64,000 nucleotides of DNA from Aplidium turbinatum. Its lineage: Eukaryota > Chordata > Ascidiacea > Aplousobranchia > Polyclinidae. Under the pieces are notes generated by a model that saw only the letters and a program-made list of their open reading frames with translations, made no database searches and was not told the origin of the DNA. Positions 43,611 to 55,830 of the stretch are shown here, in pieces; positions within the stretch are counted from its first letter, which is position 1; each line of letters begins with the position of its first letter. Position numbers and translations under genes: made by a program. Location: the NCBI GenBank assembly GCA_918807975.1, contig OU964921.1, positions 22,904,498-22,968,497 on the forward strand, read 5' to 3'.

Positions 43611-43732
43611 GTGTTTCCCAACCCGAGTCCGCGGACTCAAATGAGTCCGCGAAAGGTTCTGGGTGAGTACACAAGCACATCAACTAAGATCATATATGTA
43701 AGCAATATGTGTTTCAATGTTAAACTTTAACA
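43611..43732. mobile_element. One end of a hAT element
   Basis: cagtgtttcccaacccgagt is a typical hAT terminus, followed by gtccgcggactcaaatgagtc (a nested dyad). The other end was not found. It abuts the LINE at 43733 and so cuts off the LINE's 3' end. Confidence 0.6.
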
Positions 43733-45175
43733 CAGCGGTTCCACACAGCTGAGGCATATTCGGCTGAGCTGTATGGCAAGGCTAGAGCACTTGTACGTAA
43801 GGTTGATGCTGGGGCTCCCCATCCCGTTACTGCCAGGCTTCTCGAGAGGTTATTTCGCGAGGATTACCTTGGCACGGAGTGACTCGATGTGGGGTCTGTA
43901 GGTCAACTGCCGGTCAAGTTTTACTCCAAGGTAAGTTGTTTGCAGTATATGGTAAAGGATTTCCTTTACCATAAAGGTAAAGGATTTCTTTATAGTAAAG
44001 GATTTTTAGGAAGTAAAAGATCTAAAGATCTAAAGTAAAGGATCTTTACTTTATGGTAAAGGATTTCCTTTTAGCGGGACAGACAGTTGACGCTGAGATT
44101 CCCGATTATTTAGATGGAAAGCAGAGACTGTTGTTTTCGACGCATTCAGTTTGAGCCTCCACTTGTCCAGATAGTCAGCCACCAGTTTCAGGTCAGTTTC
44201 AGGTTTTCTTTCCACCTCATGCCAGTTCCTGTGAGCATATAGAAGAGCTAGATCATCCGCATAGCCATACTGTTGCGATGTAGTGCATGGGAGGTCACTT
44301 ATATAGATATTAAATAGGAGTGGCGATAGTGTTGACCCTTGGGGGACGCCATTTTTCAGGCGGCGCGGCGCCATTTTTCAGACGTTTCAAAACAACCTGA
44401 TAGTTTCCGGTCTGCCAGATGTGGTACCACATCTAACCCCGATTTGGCCTTCGTGAAGCTTGGCGGAATCCTCCCGCATCGCGCTGTACTGGAGAAATTC
44501 CCTCGGTCCCAACACCGACCCTCACTGATTGTCCCTTCTAACCCAATTCGACCAGTACCAACCAAATACATCCCAAGATGGAACTTCCGGAAAACAGACT
44601 GGGAAAAGTACACCGACCTTGTAGAGCAGCAATGTAACCAGATTCCTGAAGCAAACACCGTAGGAGTGGACGCAGCATACAAAAAATTCTGTCAACACCT
44701 CACCAAGGCAGCCAAGCTATCCATCCCAAGGAGCTGCAGGAGAAATTTTATCCCAACCTGGGATAATGAATGTCAGAAAAAATAAGCTATGATATTTTTA
44801 TGTCATCCGAACATGGCTTGATAGCTGCAGCAACCGCTACTGACTTAACAGACCGCATCAACAGGAAAAAAAGAGATACATGGGAGGAATCCGTCGCTGG
44901 AATAGACTTCACCCATTCAAGTCGTAAAGCCTGGTCAACGCTCAACCGCCTCACAGGCAGGACCACGAAACCAAAGCCATGCCCTATAACGGCCAACTCC
45001 ATAGCAAAACAACTTCTCGCAAATGGCCAATATCAAGGAGCTGATAAAGCGCATGCCAGAGCAGTGAAAAATGAAATCAACCAACTATGGAAGGTACCCA
45101 GTTTAAGCTGTTTCCTATCTCCCTCTTTTAACATCTCTGAGTTGGACGCAGCCATCAAACACCTAGTGTTTGCGT
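43733..45175. mobile_element. LINE (family J-like) with 5' inversion
   Basis: The left half is on the - strand (44374 down to 43733): NGVPQGSTLSPLLFNIYISD, YGYADDLALLYAH, YLGVKLDRQLTYRPH and an AEYASAVWNR-like end. The right half is on the + strand (44375-45175): NPDLAFVKLGG, SQHRPSLI, PRWNFRKTDWEKYTDL, STLNRLTGRTTKPK and ISELDAAIKHL, which belong upstream of RT in the protein. This head-to-head arrangement with a small missing part of RT is the mark of twin priming during target-primed reverse transcription. A block of ggtaaaggattt repeats lies at 43950-44070. Confidence 0.85.
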
Positions 45176-46199
45176 TAATTGGCATTTATAGGCAAGACAT
45201 GCGGTTTGGTGAGGACTTAGACTACTCACAAGCGTTACGAGTAGGCTAATTCTAGTCACGAACACAGTAATTTTCAAGTTAAAATAGACGTGATAAAAAT
45301 AATAAGAAGTTAAACCTAAAATTTAGTCATTATATTTTGCATAGTTTTCGCTCAGGTTAGCACTGCTTTCCTTGCTTTCCCTCGCCGATCGTCACTGGTT
45401 AAGATGGCTTAGCCTATATTTAGCAGCCTGCTGCTGGACTACACACTACTTAATCAAATCCTATTTCCTTGCTAATCTAATGAAACATTTTGATGGAATA
45501 ACTCTCCAGCAACAATAATTCAACGATCGGAAAACTTCACTTTGCCAATAAGCCTCTATAAGTAGCTATTCGAAACTACCAGTAGTCTAATAACTTATCA
45601 AAGGCTTTGTCAGTCCGAGAATAAAGATTCAAAACCAAACCAAGGTACGATTATAGCTTAATAATCTATCAATGTTCCAAGACCACTATACTTAATTAAC
45701 ATAACTTGCTGCACACGAATCGCTAAACGTTGCTACCTAAACGCATTCTGTATTTTATAAAGTAGGCTATCACCTGAATATTTTGCTACAGCAGCACAGC
45801 CTAACTGCGGTCATGTACTGTACTTCAGCAACCTGTATCGACAGTGCATGACATCACAATCGGACAATTAGCCTTGTTACATCGAAGGTGACGGTCAGGC
45901 CCACCCAGAAAATGAAGTACGTGGGCCCAGGCCCACGTGGTTCCTCTATGCCTGCCTATGCAACTACATTTTGCAGATCGATTTATATACACCACCTCCA
46001 TATGATCACCTGACCATGTTTGCAAGTAATGGGTAGTAGGCCTAGTATTTTTTGCATGTACTTCTAGACTACCTGTACTGGACACAGGTTTTTATTGAAT
46101 ATGCTAGTGGCCCCATGCGACGGAAACCGTAAATACCGAACGAACAACATAGCAGTAGGCTACTGTTTTAGATGTGAGTTATGTAGAATATAGCAAAGA
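45176..46199. other. Anonymous DNA with one shared repeat
   Basis: No gene is recognised. 45575-45645 repeats the SINE-like block also seen near 42945-43010 (ggctttgtcagtccgag, aaagattcaaaacca). The rest is anonymous. Confidence 0.45.
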
Positions 46200-47855
46200 T
46201 GATGAATTGTTTTATTTTGATCAACGACCCACGAGTACAAAATAATTGACACGGCGAAAAGAACACAATAAACATAGCCAGGTCAGAGACTTTAAAGAAC
46301 CGGCCTGCCACGCTGTTCCAGACAATTGTTCACCAAATCAAACGTCATATAAAAACCGATATGGTCTATTGAATCTTATCGTATCACGTCATGGAATTTT
46401 TCCTAAAAAATGATGCAATCTTGGCTCATTGTTCCTAGACTGATAAAATATTGCATCAGCCGCTTTGAACACCTGTTTGAATGACTTCATAATTGTCTTT
46501 CATTATTGCGTCACAGTACTGCGTACGTGAGTTTGAGATATTGCTATCTATTCTGGTCATTCTTAAAATTGTTTGTTGGAAGTCAGTCGCATATTTAACT
46601 GTTTGCTTGGTGCTTGCTAGCTGGACAAATTTTCCGTCTTTTATCTAAGTAATCTGTTCTGTAGTGACAAGTTTTAGTGGTGTACGGCGTTGCATCCAAT
46701 TTCGACAGCCAGGTGGCTAATTTTACAGAAATACAAATTTGAATAGACGTTTCGAAGGAGTGTTTCTTTTTCGGTCATTACATGCAGACGAACGGATTCG
46801 GGAATCTTATGTTACAATTTTCCCACGAAGAGATTATGGTTTACCGCTGTGACCACACGCCCCGTGGAGGCGGGGAGCGGCGTGATTATGGGGTGGCGAT
46901 GCACCCGGAAGGAAGTCCACCAGCTTAGGTCGCGGGGGCCAGGCTGGGGAGTCTAGGTACCTGTGGAAGGAAAGTGTGGATCGAGAATTTTGTGCGACTC
47001 GTCCGCAAAAGTTAGAATGGCGGAACGGGCCAGGGAGACGGGCTTAGCTTTCTGCAAACGCAAAAAGGTCAGCTCACAACGGGCCTGGTGACAGAAATTT
47101 TATAAAACCAGGCAGCGTCCACGTCTCCATCACGTGACCGTAACACAGGTACGTTTGACTCCTATACCCGGTCTGCCCGTAGGCAGAGCGGATAAACTTT
47201 TGGGTCTCCCACGAGGAAGAGAAGCTTAGCTACAAGGACGATTTGAATACTCGTGGGAGACGAAAATTATATAAAATCTGGAGCAAAGGCTCAATTAATT
47301 GGTGTAAAAAAAAGAAAGTATGTGGGAATATATTGTATGCTTTACTTACTGGAAAAGTGTTGACGTTGAACCAACAAGCACTGATGTGCACTGGCCAGAC
47401 GTTGAGGCAGGTTCGCCCAGATGGGTCGGGGGGACTAGCGATCGAAGCGTAGATATGACTAGGCTACATTACCAGGAAAAATATAGAATAGTGGGATGAA
47501 ACTTTGGAGGTTGCATCGAGTTGATCGGGAGATCATGTTTATTGATGTGTTAAAAGCAACGCGAGGTTGATCCGAGCGGGAAAGAGCAGCATATCGGGAG
47601 AAGGTAGTGTGTGATATTCTAAAATATTGAAAATATGAAAATACAGATCCAGTGTTGTTAATGATATTACGTCATTGATAGATGATATGAGTCCACCCAC
47701 GATATGCAATATATACTTAATTCATATATTGCTATTTTATTTTATTGATGATGATTGTATTCTTCATTGAGCTGCAGCATGCTGATGAAACGACAATTGT
47801 TTACAGATAAATTGATAATGAAACAATGGATTTAACATACTATGACGTCACACAA

Positions 47856-50486
47856 TTACTGGCGGGTTTTGAGGTTTGCTGTCTTGCGCGCTCGGATGCT
47901 TACTGCAGAGCTTCTGTTGTTGGGGAATTGAGCTTCTGATCGCTGGAATCGTCTTTTATATGACGTAGCCCCTCCACGAGTGAGCCCGGCGTTCCAAGCT
48001 TTCCAGACACGGAGGGAACCTTCGATTGAGAGGGAGGCCACTTTTCTAGCCACCTCTGCTACCCCACGAGCAGGAACACCCAAGGCCGCCAAAGCCCGAG
48101 AGCTCAACGGAGCATAGCTCCCGAGGGAGCCTACGACGAACGGAAGTGACAGGACGTCCCTGCAAGGGCGCTTCCTGTCTTCCAATATGTTTACACATAA
48201 CTCGCCGTACTTGTCGTGTTTCCTGTCGGCGGCTTTTCGAAGGGAATCCGCGCCGTAGTCGAACGGGCAAGTGACGTCACATACAACCGTGACACCGTCA
48301 GGGCGTTGCAGAACAATGTCAGGGCGCAGATCATCACCGCCCGCTTCCACGTGTTGTGGAACCGTACTATCTATGGTAAGCAAGGGTTGCCATTCGGCAG
48401 GTACATGCTTCACGATCTCCCACAATACTGAATTGTGTCGTTCCGTGACAACAGGCATCACGGTAGGGCAGTGGTTCAATATATGAGGAAGAGTCTCTTC
48501 CGCTTTCCCACACGCGCGACATATGGCAGGTTTATAAGGGCGGCCAGGGCTTGGTTTTGATTTCAAGGGAAGTAGGTTTAGGCGGGCTTTATAAGCAAAT
48601 GCACGGTTCGCGTGATCCAGGAGCTCCGGTCGCCGAGTCCAAGAATTCGAAAATCCGGACAGACAGTGGGCACTGACCGTCTTGCCTTGGTCAGGTTTGG
48701 ATTCCCACTGTCTCCTCCACCACAAGTCAATGTGTTGGTGGAGGGTCGGAACCACTTTTTTTCTTAGGGGAGGGGTGATTTTGGAGCTCCCCGCGGTCAA
48801 CTCGAGACCGCCATCCGGGCGTGCGAACCAACGTACATTTAGACGACGGGTAGCCGCCGGGACGCGGCCCCACAAGCTTTCGCCTGTTGGGCACGGTCGA
48901 GAACGGGCACCTTCAGGCGGGGTCCTTATTCAAGTAACTGGCTAGCTGGCACAAGGTAGGATCTGGAGTGCCGAACCTCAGACTGGCACAACGCCTAAGC
49001 TGCCCGAAAGCGATGGCAGAGACACGGTCGTCAGGAGACGTCAGCATCTTGAAGGCCTGGGCTATCGAAAGCGTGTCGCTTTCGCGACACAGATTCAACA
49101 CACCAAAGCCCCCCAATGCAGGATTACAGTAAAAGAAATCGCTGCACGCCCACCTAGGAAGACGCCACGCCACCTTCAAACACTGCAATACCAGTCGATC
49201 GAGCTTCAGAAGCTCATACTGCCTGAAGCGCCGCACTCGCAGATGGTATGACGCGGACGGAAGAATGATAGAAGTAAGTGCCAGAAGTTTCTGGCTTGGA
49301 GTGAGGAAAGATTTCATTAAAGAGGAAATGTGTTTCTCCAGGGTGGAGATGAAAGGTTGGGTAAGGGATGCATCCGAGGCGTAACCGGTTCGAGCGCCAA
49401 AATATTTGTACGTTTCGCCTTTGGGGATGACTCGGATTTCCTCCCCGGCTAGGGAGAAAGGTTCCGGGTTGACCCGCAGACGGGACGCCGACGATTTCCT
49501 ATAGGATAAGGTGCCACACTTGCGTGGGTTGAACCGTAGCCCGGACCAGGAAGAGAAGGGATCAGTAGTAGATAAGAGGGAGATCATCTGCTCGCGATCG
49601 GAAGAAACGAGACAGATGTCGTCCGCATACGCCATACAACGTACTTTGATGTCTTCTTTAGCAGGAAGGTTGTAGCCGCAATTCGTTTTGTCACGGACGC
49701 CCCTGAGGAGCACCTCGATGACCAAATTGAATAGCAGCCCAGACAACGGGCAGCCCTGACGTACTCCCCGCCCCACAGGGATACGGTCGGTTTCACCATT
49801 GCCACAGCGGACGGTGCAGGTGTTGGCGACGTATATGTCGGAGATCCACTCAATAAGGTCTGTGGGGGCGTCGAAATGACGCAGGACCTCGGCTATGCAT
49901 TCGTGCGGACACTGCCAAAGGCGTTTCGAATGTCCAGAAACGCAACCGACACAGGCCTTTTGCGTGACTGTGCATCCGAGAGGATGGTGTCGAGCATGAA
50001 CACATGCTCGTAGACGCCCTCCGTGGGCATGAATCCCTTTTGCTCTCGGCTGATAACATTCCCCTCCACCGCCCATCGCTGCAGGCGTCGGGCCAATACG
50101 GCGGCGTAAATCTTATATATGTTTCGGCAGATGGAGATGGGCCGCCAGTTGCTGACGTCGTGCAGATCACCCTCAGGGTCTTTGCATATGAGTGTGATCC
50201 TGCTGGTTTTCCACTGGTCCGGTACACGACGGTTGATCCGGCAGGTCTCGAAAAGGCTGGCCAAGAGTCCCCTTCTTGGGTCCAGGGTCTTCCAGAAACC
50301 GTAGGACAATCCGTCAGAACCAGGGGCAGAACCGACATCAAGCGACTGGAGGACCGCCTCCACCTCCCTGGCCGTAATGGGACCTTCACCGTCATCGATG
50401 AGGGAGAGGTTTACATTGCCATACTCGTAACGGTGGGCGTTCATCCACTCAGGCATCTGCGAGCAACTCCCAGCTTTAGGAGCGGT
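47856..50486 (-). pseudogene. LINE RT plus restriction-like endonuclease (main part)
   Basis: The RT has APGSDGLSYGFWK (about 50290-50345), NWRPISICRNIYKIY, VAFLDIRNAFGSV, GVRQGCPLSGLLFNLVIE and the catalytic AYADDICLV (about 49610-49635). Then come a thumb and linker, a CCHC motif (CRACGKAEETLPHILNHC, about 48470-48525) and the nuclease (RPDIVLQ, VVCDVTCPFDYG, about 48250-48320). The order is that of R2-group LINEs, whose nuclease nicks the target and primes cDNA synthesis. One frame change near 49905 (between the RT motifs) and one near 48910 (after the thumb) break the frame. Confidence 0.9.
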
Positions 50487-51169
50487 TGTAACATGTACCA
50501 TGTTTTAAGCAACAAATTTATATTTTAACATTTAGGCTAAGAAACCGAAACTTATCAGAATTGCAACATGCATTTCAACGCTGCAAATTCAAAACCTATA
50601 TTCTGTTCTCACGGAATCTAGGTCACGCTTTCCCAGAAATGCCACTCTCACAGAATTTAGCTCACCACAATCGTATTTCTGAAGCGATGTAATTGTGTAA
50701 CTGGCTTCGCTTAATAATTCTCACGATAGGCTATTACTGATAAAAAGACACTACATTATGAAATAAGCGGGGAATTGAAAAATGAAGGCATTCGAAAATA
50801 GACTTGCAAAGCGAACAGACTGAACAACGGCAGAACTAGAAATGTTAAATTCACGACTGGAGAATGTCGCTATTCTGACACCGGTTGCAATAAATTAAAT
50901 TAGTTAGACATATATTTCAATTTCCCGCATTTGTAACTTTGATTTAATAAAAAATGATTAGTTTTATTTAATTCGTTTTGCTTTATGTAGGAAGTCATAC
51001 CCCTAGACTAGACAGCCAGAAGCCTAAATTATCCTTTTTTAATTAGAGACTTAGAGTCTCTCAATATCCTTTTTTATTATCCTTTTTATTTTATTTTTAT
51101 TAAAAAAATTTACGACAAATTAGACAGCCAAACCCTACGCTGGGGACATAAGTTAGGCAAAACCCTACA
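50487..51169 (+). repeat. 5' LTR of the tRNA-Pro-type element
   Basis: It begins tgtaacatgtacc and ends accctaca. It matches 57909-58591 with only about two substitutions noticed. Near its end it has a roughly 30-bp unit ending aaaaccctacac. Confidence 0.88.
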
Positions 51170-51183
51170 CTGGGGGCTCGTCC
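51170..51183 (+). other. Primer binding site, tRNA-Pro type
   Basis: ctgggggctcgtcc directly follows the LTR. TGGGGGCTCGTCC is the 5' part of the primer site used by murine-leukaemia-type retroviruses. The match then ends. Confidence 0.75.
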
Positions 51184-52195
51184 AAACAAAACGATGATTA
51201 ACTTTTAATTAATTCCACAATATAAATGAACAGCAAATGAGTGAATAAGGTTTAGTGGAGTCAAAATATATAGAAGTTTATGAGATAATCAGACAGTCTT
51301 AATATAATTAACTTATTAAACCTTTAATTTAACATATATAATATAAATGTTAGCCTACCACATTGGTGACACTCAGGCAAGTAAGTTTAGAGAGATTTTC
51401 TCCAAACTAGCTATGACAAATCTGGTAAGTACGCTATGCTACAATTTTTATCATAAATATCTTTTAAAAACATGTTAACTTACTTGATAACATTTCACAC
51501 GTTGATTCGCCAACAAAATTTTGTGTAGCCTACTGTACTCTTAAGCGCAACGCCGGCAATTTATTGCTTGTCAAACGTAACTGATTTCTGTTTTTGATCA
51601 TGGGAAGTAATAAAGCGAATTGTTCAGCGGTAGACCGCTTATTTAGACGCCGATGTCGACAATTTTATTTAGGCTACATGCCAAACCGCCATTTGCCACT
51701 TTTAATATTTTTGAACGTTCACATTAGAATAATTGGATTCACTGATTAGTAATTACCAATAAGTTGCCTTTTCAGGGAAACATAACCATGTAATTTTTTT
51801 AGAAAAATTGCAGTGTCAAATGTAACTTGAATTTTTAGCTCATTTTAATATTCCTTTTATTTTGCCTTACTCGGCATCGCAGATTGCAGGACACCCCGTC
51901 CCAATCGTATTTTATACAGACGTGCAGACACCGCTCTGCAAAGCGTTGTGGTTTCGCTCCCAAGCAACCACTCGTGATTTTTGTGCATCATGGGGAAATC
52001 ATGCGAAGCCGCCTGAGCCCATAAAGGTTGTTATCGTTCCCCCCATTTTTTTAGTATTATTAGGAGCTAACATGATTTGAGAAACTTTGTTTAGTTATTT
52101 TATCCGCTGTTTTTCTTTTGTTTGGAATTGCAGTATATGCACAGTTATTTACCCTGAATATGGAACTTTGTGTGTAAAAGCTTGGTTGGCATTTG
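51184..52195 (+). other. Left internal region of the LTR element
   Basis: No gag is recognised. There is one short GC-balanced open stretch (51880-52027) between an acceptor-like ...ggcatcgcag and a donor-like |gttgtt. It reads IAGHPVPIVFYTDVQTP and ASWGNHAKPPEP, of unknown origin. It could be an exon-like piece carried by the element, but there is no homology to support this. Confidence 0.4.
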
Positions 52196-55100
52196 TTCAG
52201 TTCAGTTCAGTTCAGTTGTTTTTTATTTCTGACCATCATATCAAAACAATACACGTCAACATAGTAAAGGTCGAGAAAAAGGTAGAAGCGACAAAACGCG
52301 AACGTTAAAAACGTGCTTGTGACCGAAGTAAGTTATTGAGTTGAAAAAAAATTTGGCACGGTCGCAACACCTTCAGAAAAATTTAAGATATAAAGGGAAA
52401 ATAAAAAGAAATAAAATGTTAATAAACAAAAAAACAAATAAATTTAGGCTATAGCTTTATTAGCCCACATAGCTTTAGCTGATATATTTAAGATTTGTAT
52501 GGACAGTTGCTATGAAGATCGGCCATGGTGCGTTATCAAGAGTGCTGATGGTCTTAAGGGGAACACGTCTTGATGCGTTTAGCTCATAGCAAAAAGAGCA
52601 AGGCAGGCAAAGAAAACCCCACAAAGAAGTCCTACCACGGGCAAAGCCATTTCAAGCGCAACGCACCATAGGCCTTGCACGACTCACAAAATACAGTAGA
52701 TAGGCTATAACTTGACGACACTGAAAACAAATAAAACAAACTAGCAAAAACAACATCATCATCTTTCGGAAATTCAATTATACCCAGGGAAGTTATGTCT
52801 TGAAGATATCAAGCGTGCTTTGATAAAAGTTGCGTTGATAAAGCGATAATTTTAAAACCCAGTCAGCTAAACTCGTCACTTCCACACTGATCCAACGTTA
52901 GCAAACGTTGAATTAATGCAAAAACGACAGGCATCGCTAGCTGGGAAGTAGTAGTGGCATGTCACAGTAATATGATAAATTTGGGTTACCGTGTATATGT
53001 TTTACACGTTAAACCATAACAAAAGTGATAAAGAAATCCAATTTGGCATGTTAAAAAAATAGATAAATAATCAGACAATAGCATGACGATCCAGTCCAAG
53101 ATATTGATATAAAAAACAACTGGTTGGAGCACATGGCCACCGCTTCACCGAAAGATGGCGATTGGTCGAAGAGGATGGAGAAACTTCTGAAGACTCTGTA
53201 GAACTTCTGTGGACAAAAAACACAAGAACCAGAAGGCCAGTATAGGAGTACTTACAACCTTACTATTTTGCTAATAAATCTACACACATTGGCCTATCAT
53301 TTATGGGCAAAAAAAAATAATATTAGCATGTTTGGTGCATGTAATACTTAGATAGGATCATTTTAAGAAAGATTTAGCTTGTTCATTTTTAATTTAAAGC
53401 CTTTTACAGTTTTGCATTCATTTCTTATAGTAGGGGGAAGCTTGTTCCAAACTGTTGGCCCCGTGTACCGTATTGATTGTTTGCAAGTGTTAATTCTACA
53501 ATATATCGGAATATAAGGAGAATTACTTCTTGTTGTTAGGCTACTTGATTGTTTACACATAATTATATCATTGAATGTTGTGGGAAGTAGCCTTTTTGAA
53601 TATTTAAACATGAAAGTTGCAATCTCTGTAGTTTTCATGTGGTTAATTGATTTTAAATTGTTGAGTTCCATTACACCTTTTACGCTTTCTCTGCGGTCAA
53701 TGTTAAATACAGTACGAAGAAAGTTATTGCATGTACGTTGTAGCTTTTGCAATGTAGTTTTGTTTTCATGACACCATGTTGAGATACAATATAATATCTG
53801 ACTCTCACCTAGAGAATGGTAAATGGAGAGAAGTGCTTGTTTGTTTAGGAAAGGCTTAATTTTTTTTGTCACGGAAAGTGTTGATCTTATTTTTTGAAGC
53901 AAGATTTCCATATGAGATTTCCATGACAAATGCTCGTTTACAATTATTCCCAGAAACTTTATTGAGGCAACTTGTTCTATGCTGTTTTTTCGAATATTTA
54001 AGGGTGGGTGGCTTGATAGTGTCTTGCTTCCTTGACTTGAAAATAATATATGTTTGGTTTTGGTGACATTTAGAGACAATCGATTTGTTGATAGCCATTG
54101 ATCTATGCATACAAGCTCTTGATTTGCAATATCATATACAGCAGAAACGGTTTTATTTTTATATATAATGGTGGTGTCATCTGCAAACATAATTGCAGTT
54201 CCGTGTTGAAGGCAGTTAGGAAAGTCATTTACATAAATCAGGAATAGAAGAGGGCCTAAGATAGACCCTTGTGGGACACCCAAAGATATGTTGTTAACGT
54301 TAGAAGATAGTGTGCCATTGAAAACAACTCTTTGTTTTCTATTACTCAGGTAACTCATGAACCAATCATAGGCCACGCCTCTTATTCCGAAATGATATAA
54401 TTTAGCTAGCAATATTTTATGGTCGATGGTGTCAAATGCTTTAGATAAATCAAGAAAGATTCCTAATGCAAGATGGTTGTCGTTTATTATACTGGTGATA
54501 CTTTCTATTAGCATTGAAGCAGCATGGCTTGTGGAATGATTTTTTCTGAAACCGAATTGATTGTTATAGAAAAATTTATGTCTAATTAAAAACGAGTATA
54601 ATCTGTTGTACATGATTCTTTCTAATATCTTTGAAAACACAGGTAGTAGGCTGACTGGTCTGTAGTTGTTTGAATCTTTGCAGCTACCCTTTTTAAAGAT
54701 AGGTATCACCTTCCCCAACTTAAATGTATTTATGAATTTTCCACTCGTTAAAGATAAGTTAAATATATGAGTTAAAGCATGCAGTATATTGTTTGGGGTT
54801 GACTTTACAACTATGGATGGTATTTCATCGATGCCACTGCTAGTTTTTGCTGGCATAGCATGAATAATATTGTTAATTTCATTCAAAGTAGTTTGATAAA
54901 TATAAATTGTCTCAGAGCATGGAGAATCGAGATATGTTGAAAATATTGTATTTGATTTGGGAATTTTTTTTGTAAGGGAATGGGCAGCACAGGAAAAGTG
55001 ATCATTAAAGTGATTTGCAATAGTTAATCTGTCAATGACTGTACTATCATTTATTTTGATGCCATGGTTAGTCTTAGACTGGGATTTACCTAATAGATAG

Positions 55101-55830
55101 TTGATTGTTTGTCAAGTAGCTTTCATATTAAACTTTTGCTTTTCAAATTTAGATTTATAAAATTCCTTCTTTTTTTGTTGAACTGTATGGAAGTATAAGT
55201 TTCTTGCAGAGGTGTAGTTCTTTTTGGAGTGAATAGTTTTATTTGCCATGTACTTTTTAAACAAACGCTCTTTTCTTCGTAATAGATGTAGTAGTTCTCT
55301 ATCAAACCAAGAATTATTCTTTTTTAAAGGTGTTTTTTGTAAAGGAAAATGCTTATTAAATTGACTAGTATATTCTCCTATGAATGACTCATAAGCTTCA
55401 TCAGCATCAGTTTGATTTAAGCAACAAGTGATGTCCATATTTTCCAGAGCATTTGAGAAATTTTGTATGTTTGAGAGATTAAATGATCTGGTATATTGAT
55501 GACATGTAACTGAGGGTTTTCCAATATTTGTACAATGCATAACTGGAAAGTGGTCCGAGATGGCATTAATTAGAATTCCACACCGACTTTCATTACCTGT
55601 TTGCACATTGGACCATATTTGATCTAAGACTGTTGCACTGGTGTCAGTTATTCTAGTAGGTTTATTAATTAGTGGGTAAAAAGAATTTGAGAACATCAAG
55701 TCTGTAAAATTGCCTACATTGATGTTTTCATAATCCAATAAATTATAATTAAAATCTCCCATTATGTAGCATTGTTTTGATGTACCTATGTACATTTGGC
55801 CATATAATTTCATTAATCTCTTGATAAGGC
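52196..55830 (-). mobile_element. CR1/L2/Daphne-type LINE inserted in the LTR element
   Basis: It is a non-LTR retrotransposon on the - strand. Its 3' end at 52196 carries (ACTGA)n-like repeats (ttcagttcagttcag on the + strand), and the coding region spans 53363-55813. The 5' end is truncated within the endonuclease domain near 55830. The 3' UTR is about 1.15 kb. I did not identify a target duplication. A second 3' end of the family is at 42045-42138. Confidence 0.88.
53363..55813 (-). pseudogene. LINE ORF2: AP endonuclease part and reverse transcriptase
   Basis: The upstream part (55813-55112) is the end of an apurinic-endonuclease domain: CYIMGDFNYNLLDY, PTRITDTSATVLDQIW and ISDHFPVMHC give the catalytic Asn/Asp/His. 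The downstream part is RT: AKTSSGIDEIP, NNYRPVSLLPVFSKILER, GIFLDLSKAFDTIDH, LGVPQGSILGPLLFLIYVND and the catalytic FADDTTIIY (about 54195), then a thumb and the KLPPTIRN-type end. A single in-frame stop near 55109 separates the two parts; otherwise the frame stays open for about 1.7 kb, which argues for moderate age. The motifs place it among CR1/L2/Daphne/Crack LINEs. Confidence 0.9.

Noticed and set aside
50004-50528. 174-aa + strand ORF
   Set aside because: It is the antisense of the R2-type LINE reverse transcriptase.
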